From: Clostridiales bacterium | GTDB taxonomy: Bacteria; Bacillota; Clostridia; Christensenellales; CAG-314 | DNA length: 64,000 bases | Direction: 5' to 3' | Assembly: GCA_022508345.1 (NCBI GenBank) | Contig: JAFLVK010000001.1 | Span: forward strand, 228,371 to 292,370 | In this document: piece by piece, positions 8,907 through 17,660 of the stretch | Layout of the letters: the number at the start of each line of letters is the position of its first letter | Numbering within the stretch: the stretch's first letter is position 1 | Notes under the pieces: model-generated | What the model saw: only the letters and a program-made list of their open reading frames with translations | What the model was told of the DNA's origin: nothing | The model's database searches: none | Program-made: the position numbers and the translations under genes

Positions 8907-9236
8907 TTAATCTTTTTGTTCCTCAGAGCCCTGCGTTTTTTCGTTTGACTCCGTGTTAACATCAGCGGTATTTTTATTTTTCTGACGGGCAAGAAAATCC
9001 TTTACAAGAAAGATGATGTGCACGATAAACAGCGCGCCATTCATAAATGCGGTAGAGAAGGACTGGATAAACACGGTGGCATATATGACGAAAGCCAAAC
9101 AACCCACCATATTTATTAATCTTGTAATTACCTGTTTTGTAAACAAAAAGGATATCAGAATAAATGCCGAGGCAATTATCCCAAGCCACTCTACGCTCCA
9201 GTCGATGGTAAATTCTGCCAATAACGTATAGATCAT
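8907..9236 (-). CDS. Small membrane protein, YgjV-like
   Basis: 109 residues with three hydrophobic segments (about 16-34, 41-58 and 63-80) and a charged C-terminal tail rich in N, E and K. The pattern WLGIIASAFILISFLFTKQ ... INMVGCLAFVIYATVF ... NGALFIVHIIFL resembles the YgjV/Imp-YgjV inner-membrane family, whose function is unknown. The start at 9236 has AAGGAG seven bases upstream. It stands as a single gene followed by a terminator. Confidence 0.55.
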   Translation of the reverse strand: MIYTLLAEFTIDWSVEWLGIIASAFILISFLFTKQVITRLINMVGCLAFVIYATVFIQSFSTAFMNGALFIVHIIFLVKDFLARQKNKNTADVNTESNEKTQGSEEQKD

Positions 9237-9318
9237 AAATTTCTCCTTGTCGTGATGTAAAAATAAATTGCTAGCTTGTACTTGTGTGTGAATTTGCGTC
9301 CATGCTGCGAACAGCCTG

Positions 9319-10047
9319 TCAGTTGAAGTTGACCAAAAAGTAATCGGCTGCCCTTACTCGCTCCAGGTTGTATTTAGGGGCAAGATTTTGCGAAGCAACA
9401 TTGTCGCAAACAATATAAGCGTACGGAATATCTCCCTTTGCAATAACCATGTTGCACAGCGCCGTCATAACCTCCAGTGCGTATCCCTTGCGACGGTGCT
9501 CCGGCTCGGTGTAAAGCATGCCAAGGCTCTTTTCCAAATGCAACAGACACCAGCAAACGGGTTTACCGTCAACGTATATGGCTGCTGACGGGTGGCGGCG
9601 AAGCACCTCCAAAATATCCGCTATCGGCGCGTGATAATGTGTTCCGTCGGATATTTTTTGCGCGAAGTTCGGCGACATGGGGGAAATTTCCTGCTTACAC
9701 TCGTAGCTTAACGGCTTGCCGTTCCATACATACAAATAACAGTTGGTTTCCCACACAAAGTCGTAACTACTGCGCAAAATGTTGGTAACAAATGGGTCTA
9801 CTCCGCTAAACTCAACCTTACTGTAATGTAGCTTCAGCTTGCTGACCACCGCCAAAACAAACTCGGCACTATCTGTCTTGAAGCAACACTTGATATCGCC
9901 ATTGACGTCGGCAATCAACGCGTAACTGTCGCCGTCGTTGTAAGTCACAACACTGTCGGCATTTGTGCAGTAACCTTCAAAGATAAGCGTGTCCGCATAA
10001 CTCTTGAATTTTTCCAACAATTTTTTGGTAGGTTTAACCTGCTTCAT
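9319..10047 (-). CDS. GNAT-family N-acetyltransferase
   Basis: 242 residues. The C-terminal half carries the acetyl-CoA binding motif of GNAT enzymes: GMLYTEPEHRRKGYALEVMTAL near residue 175-196, where the R-R-K-G-Y loop binds the pyrophosphate of CoA. The preceding strand AAIYVDGKPVCWCLLHL and the C-terminal VASQNLAPKYNLERV complete an FR47-like fold. The N-terminal 110 residues are an additional domain that looks like a degenerate second GNAT half. Substrate unknown. Transcribed alone and divergent from udk. Confidence 0.8.
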   Translation of the reverse strand: MKQVKPTKKLLEKFKSYADTLIFEGYCTNADSVVTYNDGDSYALIADVNGDIKCCFKTDSAEFVLAVVSKLKLHYSKVEFSGVDPFVTNILRSSYDFVWETNCYLYVWNGKPLSYECKQEISPMSPNFAQKISDGTHYHAPIADILEVLRRHPSAAIYVDGKPVCWCLLHLEKSLGMLYTEPEHRRKGYALEVMTALCNMVIAKGDIPYAYIVCDNVASQNLAPKYNLERVRAADYFLVNFN

Positions 10048-10115
10048 GATTATATTTTACCAAAATTACAGCAGAATTTCAATAGTTTTAAGCTTTTTGC
10101 AGGCAATGTATATTG

Positions 10116-10144
10116 TTGATATATTCCCGTAAACATGGTATACT
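10116..10144 (+). promoter_or_regulatory. Promoter of udk
   Basis: TTGATA, 17 bases, TATACT; 55 bases upstream of the udk start. Confidence 0.65.
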
Positions 10145-10199
10145 AAAAAAAGTGAAACTAAAATTCCGACAACACCCAAGTAGACAGATGAGGTAAAAC

Positions 10200-10811
10200 A
10201 TGCAGAGAATTGTTATTGGAATTGCAGGCGGCACGGCATCGGGCAAAACAACCGTTGCGGAAAAGCTGTACAAAGCGTTTAGCAATGACGCGGTAATACT
10301 GTCGCACGACTACTACTACAAGCAGCACGACGACTTAACCTTGGAAGAACGCACCAAGCTCAACTACGACCACCCCGATTCGCTGGACACGGCAATGCTT
10401 GTGGAGCACATACGCGAACTGAAGGCAGGCAACTCCATCATGCACCCCACGTACGACTTTGCCAATCACAGCCGCAATACGGAATTTAGAAAAACGGACA
10501 GTGCAAGGATAATAATAATCGAGGGCATACTTATCTTCACCGACAAGGAGCTGTGCGACCTGTGTGACATCAAGCTGTTTGTAGATGCCGACGCCGACGT
10601 ACGCTTTATTCGCCGCCTGACCCGTGACGTAAAGGAGCGTGGCAGAAACATGGATTCGGTAATCAATCAGTACCTGGGTACAGTCAAGCCGATGCACGAG
10701 CAATTTGTAGAGCCCTCCAAGGCAAAGGCCGACCTGATAATACCGCAGGGCGGGCACAACGATATTGCCATTTCAATGATAATTGACGGAATAAAAAAGA
10801 AGCTAATTTAA
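10200..10811 (+). CDS. udk: Uridine kinase
   Basis: 203 residues, the usual length. It phosphorylates uridine and cytidine to UMP and CMP in pyrimidine salvage, in the cytoplasm. The P-loop GGTASGKTTV begins near residue 9, DYYYKQ near residue 38 is the nucleoside-binding segment, and NYDHPDSLDT and the lid FIRRLTRDVKERGR are characteristic of the family. The start at 10200 follows GAGG. Two bases separate its stop from the tyrosine phosphatase gene, so the pair forms an operon. Cytidine deaminase elsewhere in this window serves the same salvage pathway. Confidence 0.93.
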   Translation: MQRIVIGIAGGTASGKTTVAEKLYKAFSNDAVILSHDYYYKQHDDLTLEERTKLNYDHPDSLDTAMLVEHIRELKAGNSIMHPTYDFANHSRNTEFRKTDSARIIIIEGILIFTDKELCDLCDIKLFVDADADVRFIRRLTRDVKERGRNMDSVINQYLGTVKPMHEQFVEPSKAKADLIIPQGGHNDIAISMIIDGIKKKLI

Positions 10812-10813
10812 CT

Positions 10814-11611
10814 ATGATAATAAACTTACAACAGGTGAGTAACGCTCGCGATATTGGAGGGATACGTACCAAATACGGTACAGTACAACAAAACAGGCTG
10901 CTCCGCTCGGGGCATCTTAGTATAGCCTCCGCCAACGACGTAGAGATGCTTACAAAGCGAAATCTTAGGCGCATAATAGACCTACGCACGCCTACCGAAA
11001 TAGCCAACCACCCCGACGTAACAATACCCAACGTAGATTACATAAACATCTCCATAATGAGTGCCACCACCTTTGGCATAAGCTACGAAACGCTAAACGG
11101 GGAAGAAATTGCCGTCAAACTTCAGGCGGGCATTGAGCGCATGATAAACCGCGGCGAAACGCCCATTGACCACATGCGCATACTGTACAAAACATTTGTC
11201 AACAATGCTTACAGCCACGCCGGGTACGGAAATTTCATCAAAACGCTGGCAAACACCCCCGTAGACGGCGCAACACTGTGGCACTGCACCGGTGGCAAGG
11301 ACAGATGCGGAACGTGCACTGCGCTCCTCTTGCACTGTCTTGGCGCAAGCAGGGAAGATATAATGCGCGACTATCTGCAAACCAACCAACAGGTGCTAAG
11401 CCACGCAGAAAGTATCCTTGCAAAGGTTCGTCCGCACGTGTCACCCGACAGATTGGAGCTGGTACAGTCCATGTTGCTTGTGGAGCAAAGCTACCTTGAA
11501 AGCTTTTGGAGTGAGATTGAGCGGCTTTACGGCAGCGTAGACGCCTTCATTGCAAACTGCGGAGTAACGCAAGAGGAAATAGACAAACTACGCAAAAACT
11601 ATCTTGAATAA
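10814..11611 (+). CDS. Tyrosine phosphatase, Y_phosphatase3 family
   Basis: 265 residues. The active-site loop HCTGGKDRCG near residue 157 fits C-x5-R, with the GKDR variant that defines the tyrosine phosphatase family 3 (also seen in lipid phosphatases such as LipA of Listeria). The N-terminus NARDIGGIRTKYGTVQQNRLLRSGHL is the conserved family start, and IDLRTPTEI supplies the general-acid region. It removes phosphate from phosphotyrosine or from phosphoinositides; which one cannot be told. It follows udk with a two-base gap and ends at a strong terminator. Confidence 0.88.
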   Translation: MIINLQQVSNARDIGGIRTKYGTVQQNRLLRSGHLSIASANDVEMLTKRNLRRIIDLRTPTEIANHPDVTIPNVDYINISIMSATTFGISYETLNGEEIAVKLQAGIERMINRGETPIDHMRILYKTFVNNAYSHAGYGNFIKTLANTPVDGATLWHCTGGKDRCGTCTALLLHCLGASREDIMRDYLQTNQQVLSHAESILAKVRPHVSPDRLELVQSMLLVEQSYLESFWSEIERLYGSVDAFIANCGVTQEEIDKLRKNYLE

Positions 11612-11614
11612 CAT

Positions 11615-11648
11615 AAAAGGGCTTTGAGTTTTCAAAGCCCTTTTTTTG
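11615..11648. terminator. Terminator after udk-phosphatase operon
   Basis: AAAAGGGCTTTGA-GTTT-TCAAAGCCCTTTTTTT; the stem is usable in both directions and also follows the convergent GGGtGRT gene. Confidence 0.85.
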
Positions 11649-11662
11649 TGAGTAGTCAATAA

Positions 11663-12661
11663 TTATTTTGCAAGGCTAACTGCAACTGCGCAAGCGACGG
11701 TAGCGCCAACCATGGGGTTGTTACCCATACCGATAAGTCCCATCATCTCAACGTGAGCGGGAACGGAGCTGCTGCCTGCAAATTGTGCATCACTGTGCAT
11801 ACGACCAAGTGTATCCGTCATGCCGTAGGAAGCAGGACCTGCTGCGACGTTGTCGGGGTGAAGCGTACGGCCTGTGCCGCCACCGCTTGCAACGGAGAAG
11901 TACTTTTTGCCGTTTTCCTGACACCATTTCTTGTACGTTCCTGCAACGGGATGTTGGAAACGAGTGGGGTTGGTGGAGTTACCTGTGATAGAAACGTCAA
12001 CCTTTTCAAAACGCATGATTGCAACGCCCTCATTTACGTCGTCAGCGCCGTAGCAACGAACCTTGCTACGTTCTCCGTCGGAGAATGCAACTTCGCGTAC
12101 AATGGAAAGCTCGCCTGTGTAGTAATCGTACTTGGTTTGAACATATGTGAAACCGTTGATACGAGAAATGATATAAGCTGCGTCTTTGCCAAGACCGTTC
12201 AATATAACGCGGAGAGGCTTTTTGCGTGCCTTGTTAGCGTTGCGTGCAATACCGATAGCGCCCTCTGCTGCTGCGAAGGATTCGTGTCCTGCAAGGAAAG
12301 CAAAGCAGTCTGTTTCTTCACGGAGGAGCATTGCGCCAAGGTTACCGTGTCCAAGACCAACCTTACGTTGATCGGCAACACTGCCAGGGATACAGAACGC
12401 TTGAAGTCCAAGACCGATGCACTCTGCTACTTCTGCTGCACTCTTTACCTTTTTCTTGAATGCGATTGCGCAACCCAATGTGTAAGCCCACACTGCATTT
12501 TCAAATGCGATAGGTTGAACGCCCTTTACGATTTCTTCCACGTTTACGCCGTGAGAAAGGCAAAGCTCTCTTGCTTCTTCAAGAGACTTAAGTCCGTATT
12601 GTTTAAGTTCGGAGTTGATTTTGTCTATTCTTCTTTCATAACCTTCAAATCTGATAGCCAT
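11663..12661 (-). CDS. GGGtGRT protein
   Basis: 332 residues. Named for the glycine-rich motif, here ASGGGTGRTLHPDN near residue 262. The family is found mainly in anaerobes and has no established biochemical function. Other conserved-looking stretches are LGHGNLGAMLLREETDCFAFLAGHESFAAAEGA and the C-terminal MMGLIGMGNNPMVGATVACAVAV. It lacks a signal peptide or membrane segment. The start has GGGAGG upstream and it follows the iron-sulfur scaffold-like gene by 14 bases; the two families are known to occur together, which suggests a shared metal-cluster or redox role. Confidence 0.85.
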   Translation of the reverse strand: MAIRFEGYERRIDKINSELKQYGLKSLEEARELCLSHGVNVEEIVKGVQPIAFENAVWAYTLGCAIAFKKKVKSAAEVAECIGLGLQAFCIPGSVADQRKVGLGHGNLGAMLLREETDCFAFLAGHESFAAAEGAIGIARNANKARKKPLRVILNGLGKDAAYIISRINGFTYVQTKYDYYTGELSIVREVAFSDGERSKVRCYGADDVNEGVAIMRFEKVDVSITGNSTNPTRFQHPVAGTYKKWCQENGKKYFSVASGGGTGRTLHPDNVAAGPASYGMTDTLGRMHSDAQFAGSSSVPAHVEMMGLIGMGNNPMVGATVACAVAVSLAK

Positions 12662-12675
12662 TGTCTCGTCCTCCC

Positions 12676-13368
12676 TTATTCATTACGCGGAATGATGTAT
12701 TTAGCGGCGTTTTCAAAACGACCGTAGTGTTTCTTAGCCTTTTCAAGTGCTTCGTTTGCGGATACTCCCTCTGTAACAAGCTTCATGAGTACGCCAAGGT
12801 TTACATATTCGTAACCGATGATTTCGCCCTTTTTGTCAAGAGCAAGGCGAGTAACATAACCCTCTGCCATTTCCAGGTAGCGGGGACCCTTCTTCATTGT
12901 TGAGTACATTGTACCAACCTGAGAACGAAGTCCTTTACCAAGGTCTTCAAGTCCTGCACCAACGGGAAGTCCGTCGTCGGAGAAAGCCGACTGAGTACGT
13001 CCGTAGACGATTTGCAGGAAAAGCTCGCGCATAGCTACGTTGATAGCATCGCAAACAAGGTCGGTGTTCAATGCTTCAAGCAGTGTCTTGCCGGGCAAAA
13101 TTTCCGCAGCCATTGCAGCTGAGTGAGTCATACCGGAGCAGCCGATAGTTTCCACCAGGGCCTCCTGAATGATACCTTCCTTAACATTCAAGGTAAGCTT
13201 GCAAGTGCCTTGTTGAGGCGCGCAGCAACCGCAACCGTGGGTAAGACCGCTAATTTCGTTGATTTGCTTGACGGCAACCCATTTACCCTCTTCAGGGATA
13301 GGAGCGGGACCGTGATTGCAACCCTTAGCAACGCATTGCATCACTTCTACTTCGTGTGAATATTGCAT
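12676..13368 (-). CDS. Iron-sulfur cluster scaffold-like (NifU/IscU-type) protein
   Basis: 230 residues from the ATG at 13368. The ORF track start at 13386 has no ribosome binding site, whereas GGAGG lies just inside that longer frame, 11 bases before the ATG at 13368; this spacing is long, so the start is not settled. Cysteines sit in THGCGCCAPQQGTCKLTL and VETIGCSGMTHSAAMAAEIL; the latter has the IscU-like strand-turn-helix pattern around a cluster-binding cysteine. Family members are annotated as iron-sulfur cluster assembly scaffolds and precede GGGtGRT genes. A TTGCCT-17-TATACT promoter lies upstream. Confidence 0.75.
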   Translation of the reverse strand: MQYSHEVEVMQCVAKGCNHGPAPIPEEGKWVAVKQINEISGLTHGCGCCAPQQGTCKLTLNVKEGIIQEALVETIGCSGMTHSAAMAAEILPGKTLLEALNTDLVCDAINVAMRELFLQIVYGRTQSAFSDDGLPVGAGLEDLGKGLRSQVGTMYSTMKKGPRYLEMAEGYVTRLALDKKGEIIGYEYVNLGVLMKLVTEGVSANEALEKAKKHYGRFENAAKYIIPRNE

Positions 13369-13405
13369 AGATTGAGTGTCCTCCATAAAAATTTTTATTG
13401 TAAGT

Positions 13406-13434
13406 TAAGTATATCACAAACAACTGTTAAAGGC
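13406..13434 (-). promoter_or_regulatory. Promoter of the scaffold-GGGtGRT operon
   Basis: TTGCCT, 17 bases, TATACT on the minus strand, about 40-60 bases before the candidate starts. Confidence 0.5.
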
Positions 13435-13446
13435 AATGTTTTGCAA

Positions 13447-13477
13447 CAAAAAAGCGCAGCTACTACTAGCTACGCTT
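13447..13477 (-). terminator. Terminator after the surface protein gene
   Basis: Minus strand AGCGTAGCTA-GTAG-TAGCTGCGCT followed by TTTTTT; ten base pairs with one G-U. Confidence 0.8.
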
Positions 13478-13493
13478 TAATTTAAATTATATG

Positions 13494-15134
13494 TTATTCC
13501 TGCGTTTCGTCGCCGTCGGAGCTACCATCAGCAGCTTCGTTAGATTTAGCATTGTAACGTGCGTCTTGCGCTTCTGCTTGCTTGGGTTTGATGCAAAGCA
13601 GCACTACGATACCTACTGCGGAAAGACCTGCTACTACGTAAAGCACAATCTTCCAAATCTCGGTAGCGCTGGGAGCACCCGGTTCAACCACTTCCGCGTA
13701 AACCTTGAGCAACAATTTTGGCTTGTACTCTTCCAAGCTGTCCGCTTTTTCGTCAACACCAAAGTAACCGAAATCGTCTACAACGGAGTAAACAATCTTG
13801 TAAACGTAGTCACCTGTGATGTCTTCCTCACGCGGAGTAATAACGCCACTTGTGGAAATGTACTTCTCGTAGCCTTCTGTAACTTCACCGGTAGTGCTGG
13901 CATATATTAGCAACCAACCGTCTTTGTCAGCGCCTTCAACATCTGTGCCAACCTTTTTGAATACCTCGTAGGTAACGTGTGTGGACGAACCTGCCTCTTC
14001 AATGGTTAAAGCCGTTGAAATGCTGTAAGTTGTGCCTACGGTCAAGCCATCTTTTTGCTTTTCTTCCATTGTGGTGGACAGCTTTACTTGTGGGTGAGTT
14101 GTGTCCTTTGCATAGCAACGAAGGGTGTAGTCCATGCCGAGAAGTTCACTTTCTTTCTTATCGCCCTTGTCGATTGCATCCTGTACGTTTTGGTAGGTTG
14201 TTACAAGGATGTCTTCATCCCAATCGAATACGTGATCTTTTTCGGACAACTTGATACCGTCAGCAACTGCGAAACGGAAATTCCACCAACCCTTGGTTGT
14301 AACGCTGAAATTGCTTGTTACAAGACAACGCTCCCACTTGTCCATGGTTTGTCTGGAGTCGGAACTGTTGTACAAAACATAGATAAGGTCGTTTGCATAC
14401 ACATCGGGGATAGTTACTTCGTCGCTTCCAGCTGCATCGTTTCCGTCCTGATTGTCGTTAGATACAACCTTTTTCCAAACTGCCTTTACGGTAACTTCCG
14501 TTGCGGGCATGTTGAACTTGAAGCCTGCTGCAAAGATGTATTCTTGAAATTCACGTGCACGACCGTCAAAACTAACTTCCCAGCCTGCAAACGTGTAGCC
14601 CTTCAAAGTGAGAGAATCAGCAAGGGTTACATGCTCGGTTGCTTGATATTTCTTGTCTTCGGGAACCTTGGGTATTACAACTGCGTCTTCGTCCTCTTCA
14701 GCGCCACTAGCTTCCACGCCCTCGGGCAGGTTGAGTTCATAGTGAACATTGTAGGTTACAACGTCGTCGCCCAATTCCTCGTCATCTTTAGGCTTTACAA
14801 TATTTTCGTCTTTCAACTCAATGTAGTTGATACCGTCGAACATTTTGTGAAGAATGTCGGAATCCTTGAACCATACTACGTTTTTCTCGTTTTCACCTTC
14901 GCCAACCTTTACAATGCCATCAAACATAAAGGTTTTGCTCATTTCGATGTCAAATGGACGATTGTTGTAAACGTAGTCCAGGAACACTTTATCATCAAAC
15001 CTGACTGTACGTCCGGTGGATGCTTCACCGCTTCCCGTATCGCCACTTTCTGTGTTAGCAAAAGCAACAGCTGTTACAGAAAACATGCTGAATACTAGCA
15101 CCAACGCAATTAACAAACTTAAAAATCTTTTCAT
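13494..15134 (-). CDS. Exported surface protein with InlB-type B repeat and C-terminal membrane anchor
   Basis: 546 residues. A signal peptide (MKRFLSLLIALVLVFSMFSVTAVAFA) opens the protein. Around residues 125-235 a stretch ending YTFAGWEVSFDG ... MPATEVTVKAVWK has the pattern of Listeria-Bacteroides (InlB B) repeats. The middle is acidic and contains no motif I recognise. A single membrane helix near 490-512 (IWKIVLYVVAGLSAVGIVVLL) is followed by about 35 polar residues, so the protein is likely anchored with its bulk outside; no LPXTG motif is present. The start has GGAGG seven bases upstream. Monocistronic with its own terminator. Adhesin or envelope role is a guess. Confidence 0.75.
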   Translation of the reverse strand: MKRFLSLLIALVLVFSMFSVTAVAFANTESGDTGSGEASTGRTVRFDDKVFLDYVYNNRPFDIEMSKTFMFDGIVKVGEGENEKNVVWFKDSDILHKMFDGINYIELKDENIVKPKDDEELGDDVVTYNVHYELNLPEGVEASGAEEDEDAVVIPKVPEDKKYQATEHVTLADSLTLKGYTFAGWEVSFDGRAREFQEYIFAAGFKFNMPATEVTVKAVWKKVVSNDNQDGNDAAGSDEVTIPDVYANDLIYVLYNSSDSRQTMDKWERCLVTSNFSVTTKGWWNFRFAVADGIKLSEKDHVFDWDEDILVTTYQNVQDAIDKGDKKESELLGMDYTLRCYAKDTTHPQVKLSTTMEEKQKDGLTVGTTYSISTALTIEEAGSSTHVTYEVFKKVGTDVEGADKDGWLLIYASTTGEVTEGYEKYISTSGVITPREEDITGDYVYKIVYSVVDDFGYFGVDEKADSLEEYKPKLLLKVYAEVVEPGAPSATEIWKIVLYVVAGLSAVGIVVLLCIKPKQAEAQDARYNAKSNEAADGSSDGDETQE

Positions 15135-15392
15135 TCAATCCTCCAAAGGTCGCAGTAGCTGTAGCAGCTACTTCCCTCTTAGTGACTTTTGTGCGCGGCA
15201 AAAAATGCGTCTTTCACCGCATATGGGAATATTTTACATTTATTTCAAGATATTGTCAACGGTTTACAAATATAAAGTAAAAAATACCCCTTGCACTGTC
15301 AAAAATTTTACACCGTGCATAGTGTAAAACATAGGGCAAAAATACGCCCTTTGCTACAATATACCAACCTAAGAGAAATACGGAGTTACTTT

Positions 15393-15908
15393 GTGAAAAA
15401 TTTACTGACAATAGCCGTAACCGCGGTGATTGTGTCGTTGGACAGCTTTGTTGCGGGGTTTTCGCTGTCGCTAAACAAAAAAGCCAACCTGATGTTACCA
15501 TCAGCGGTGGCTCTTATTACACTTGTACTGTGCCTTGCTACTACGCTTATCGGGCAGCTGTTGCAAGGATATCTGGGCAAAGTCGTCGATTACTTCGGCG
15601 CAGGACTATTGGCGCTGCTTGCGCTAATCAGCCTTACCAAAGGGGACGATGACGAAAAGGCAAACCTCAGCACCGTTACCATGTCCGAAAGCCTAACTAT
15701 AGGCGTTGCGGTGGGAATGGACGCAGCAGTTGCCAACCTTTCATTGGCGTTGCTCGGCGTGGGGCTGCTTGCCCCCATTGTTTTTGCCATAACGCACTTC
15801 TTCACCGTGCTGCTCGGACAATTGCTAGCCCGCAAGGTCAAGCTTGAACACACAAACATATTCTCCGCGGTGATACTGATGGCGCTTGCAATTTCCAAGA
15901 TGATATAA
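15393..15908 (+). CDS. mntP: MntP-like manganese efflux pump
   Basis: 171 residues from GTG at 15393, with CGGAG upstream; the track start at 15291 adds a 34-residue non-hydrophobic leader and is rejected. The protein consists of six hydrophobic segments in two related halves, each with the family signature: VSLDSFVAGFSLSL in the first and VGMDAAVANLSLALLG in the second. The paired aspartates in these motifs are needed for Mn export in MntP. The loop TKGDDDEKAN separates the halves. A yybP-ykoY (manganese) riboswitch was looked for upstream and not recognised, so regulation is unknown. YtaF-like relatives are an alternative name. Confidence 0.75.
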   Translation: MKNLLTIAVTAVIVSLDSFVAGFSLSLNKKANLMLPSAVALITLVLCLATTLIGQLLQGYLGKVVDYFGAGLLALLALISLTKGDDDEKANLSTVTMSESLTIGVAVGMDAAVANLSLALLGVGLLAPIVFAITHFFTVLLGQLLARKVKLEHTNIFSAVILMALAISKMI

Positions 15909-15972
15909 GTTACAGTTCCTCAGTCTTACAAAACTGTTGTGCATACCGCAACCATAGGAGCGAGGGTGTTTG

Positions 15973-16006
15973 GATTGAGCACATCTCGAAGATCTAGGGC
16001 TCAATC
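15973..16006. repeat. Stable stem-loop between convergent genes
   Basis: GATTGAGC at 15973-15980 pairs with GCTCAATC at 15999-16006, with an inner ATCT-AGAT stem. It overlaps the stop codon of the pseudouridine synthase. No U run follows, so it may be a processing or weak termination signal. Confidence 0.4.
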
Positions 16007-16771
16007 AAAATACCCGAGTGGAACTCCGTCCTCTTCGCCGTCCTCACTGTCGCTGAAGTTTTCCACGTATTTACTGATGTCAAAGCGTTTCCACGGCTCC
16101 GTCTCAGGCGGATATGCCACAAACACCATGCGCTCGCGGCTTACGGGGTGATTGAATTCCAGCCTGTACGCCCACAGCGCCAGGTTTGCACCCTTAGCAA
16201 GCGCGTCGCCACCGTAGCGCACGTCGCCGAATACAGGGCACCCGATTGCGGAAAACTGTACGCGTATCTGATGGCTGCGGCCTGTGCCCAGCTGCACCTT
16301 TACAAGGCTCATTGTGTCCTGACATTTTTCCAGCACCTCGTAGCTTAGCTCGGCGCGTTTTGCATTGTGGTCGCCAACGGTTGCCACGTACACGTTGTTG
16401 GTCAGGGCGTTCTTTTTAAGGTAGTTGACCAGCGTTCCCTTTTTCTCTTTGGGGCAACCCAGCACCGTTGTAAGATACTGTTTGGTCATGTCGCCGTCCA
16501 CTATCTGCTTGCTTAGGCGTTCGGCAGCTTTGCTGTTTTTGGCAAATACCATCACGCCGCCTGTAGGACGGTCCAGCCTGTGAACAAGCCCAAGGTAGAC
16601 ATTGCCGGGCTTGGCGTACTTGTCCTTTATGTATTGCTTGAGTAACGACAGCAAATCAAGGTCGCCGCTACTGTCCGCCTGCGATGGGATATTTTGCGGC
16701 TTTACCACCACCAGCACGCTGTTGTCCTCATGAAGAATGTGGACGTCGTCCATTGTAAATGTTCTACTCAT
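16001..16771 (-). CDS. RluA-family RNA pseudouridine synthase
   Basis: 256 residues from the ATG at 16771; the ATG six bases earlier sits only three bases from the AGGAG and is less likely. It isomerises uridine to pseudouridine in rRNA or tRNA. The catalytic motif is VHRLDRPTGGVMVFAK near residue 65, with the aspartate that attacks the base; GTGRSHQIRVQFSAIGCPVFGD near 165 is the second conserved motif. There is no S4 domain, so it belongs to the short RluA-like group, and the exact target base cannot be named. The acidic tail DSEDGEEDG is unusual. Its start overlaps the end of the upstream methyltransferase gene by eight bases. Confidence 0.88.
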   Translation of the reverse strand: MSRTFTMDDVHILHEDNSVLVVVKPQNIPSQADSSGDLDLLSLLKQYIKDKYAKPGNVYLGLVHRLDRPTGGVMVFAKNSKAAERLSKQIVDGDMTKQYLTTVLGCPKEKKGTLVNYLKKNALTNNVYVATVGDHNAKRAELSYEVLEKCQDTMSLVKVQLGTGRSHQIRVQFSAIGCPVFGDVRYGGDALAKGANLALWAYRLEFNHPVSRERMVFVAYPPETEPWKRFDISKYVENFSDSEDGEEDGVPLGYFD

Positions 16772-17657
16772 TGTCATTTGCTCCTTTGCTCACTTGTACA
16801 CCTTTACTTACAAAAAGTCCGCTGGCGCCACAGGGCAACACTACGCCCTCATCTGTTGGCAAGCACACTTCGTAAGCGGTAACTTCGCCCTGTTTGGGAA
16901 TGGTAAGCTTCAACAAATTGGATAGCACTGCAGGCTGCAAGCCCGTTGTGTACGAATTTAACAGCACAAATAAGGGATTGTCGGACAGCACCTCTCCACA
17001 CAGCTTCAAAAAGTCGTAAATGTCTCGCTCAATCTTCCATTCCTCACCGCTTGCGCCACGTCCGAAGCTGGGCGGGTCAAGGATAATTGCGTCGTAACGG
17101 TTACCTCTGCGAATTTCGCGTTTGACAAACTTTCGGCAGTCATCCACTATGTAACGCACAGGTTTTGCACTTAAACCGCTTAACTCTACGTTAACCTTGC
17201 ACGTTTCCACCATGTTTTTGGCTGCGTCAACGTGGCAAACGCTTGCGCCTGCCGAAAGACACGCTACAGTGGCACCGCCCGTGTAAGCGAATAGGTTGAG
17301 CACGTTTATCGGCCTGCCTGCGTTTTCAATCAAATCAATCATGGTTGCCCAGTTGGCTGCTTGCTCGGGGAACAGCCCCGTGTGCTTGAAGTTCATGGGG
17401 CGGACGTTAAACTTGAGGTTGCGCCAGCCGACAATCCAGCTGTCGGGCACCTTGCGGTTGAACTCCCAGTGTCCGCCGCCGCTACTGGAACGGATATACC
17501 GTGCAGCAGGTACTACTTGCGTGTGCAAGGGTTTAGCCGCATGCCAAATGACCTGCGGATCGGGACGTAGCAGTACAATGTCGCCCCACCGCTCAAGCTT
17601 TTCGCCGTCGCCTGTGGCAATAATTTGGTAATCTTTCCATTCGTTATTTATTTTCAT
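16764..17657 (-). CDS. RlmI/RlmK-like class I SAM-dependent rRNA methyltransferase
   Basis: 297 residues. The SAM motif I reads VLNLFAYTGGATVACLSAGA near residue 118, VDAAKNMVETCKVN is motif II, and ILDPPSFGRG near 193 is the catalytic motif of RlmI-like enzymes that methylate 23S rRNA. The N-terminal 90 residues contain a short strand-rich region that is much smaller than the PUA domain of RlmI, so the target may differ. Three bases separate it from ileS, and the pseudouridine synthase overlaps its end, giving a translation-themed operon. The protein ends KGANDNE. Confidence 0.85.
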   Translation of the reverse strand: MKINNEWKDYQIIATGDGEKLERWGDIVLLRPDPQVIWHAAKPLHTQVVPAARYIRSSSGGGHWEFNRKVPDSWIVGWRNLKFNVRPMNFKHTGLFPEQAANWATMIDLIENAGRPINVLNLFAYTGGATVACLSAGASVCHVDAAKNMVETCKVNVELSGLSAKPVRYIVDDCRKFVKREIRRGNRYDAIILDPPSFGRGASGEEWKIERDIYDFLKLCGEVLSDNPLFVLLNSYTTGLQPAVLSNLLKLTIPKQGEVTAYEVCLPTDEGVVLPCGASGLFVSKGVQVSKGANDNE

Positions 17658-17660
17658 ATT

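Noticed and set aside
11753-12727. Plus-strand 324-residue cysteine-rich ORF
   Set aside because: Exact antisense of the GGGtGRT gene, whose motif and ribosome binding site are clear.
14055-15098. Plus-strand 347-residue ORF
   Set aside because: Antisense of the surface protein; cysteine- and phenylalanine-rich composition typical of shadow frames.
15135-15392. Manganese (yybP-ykoY) riboswitch before the MntP-like gene
   Set aside because: Searched by eye for the conserved core and not found in the region before 15393.
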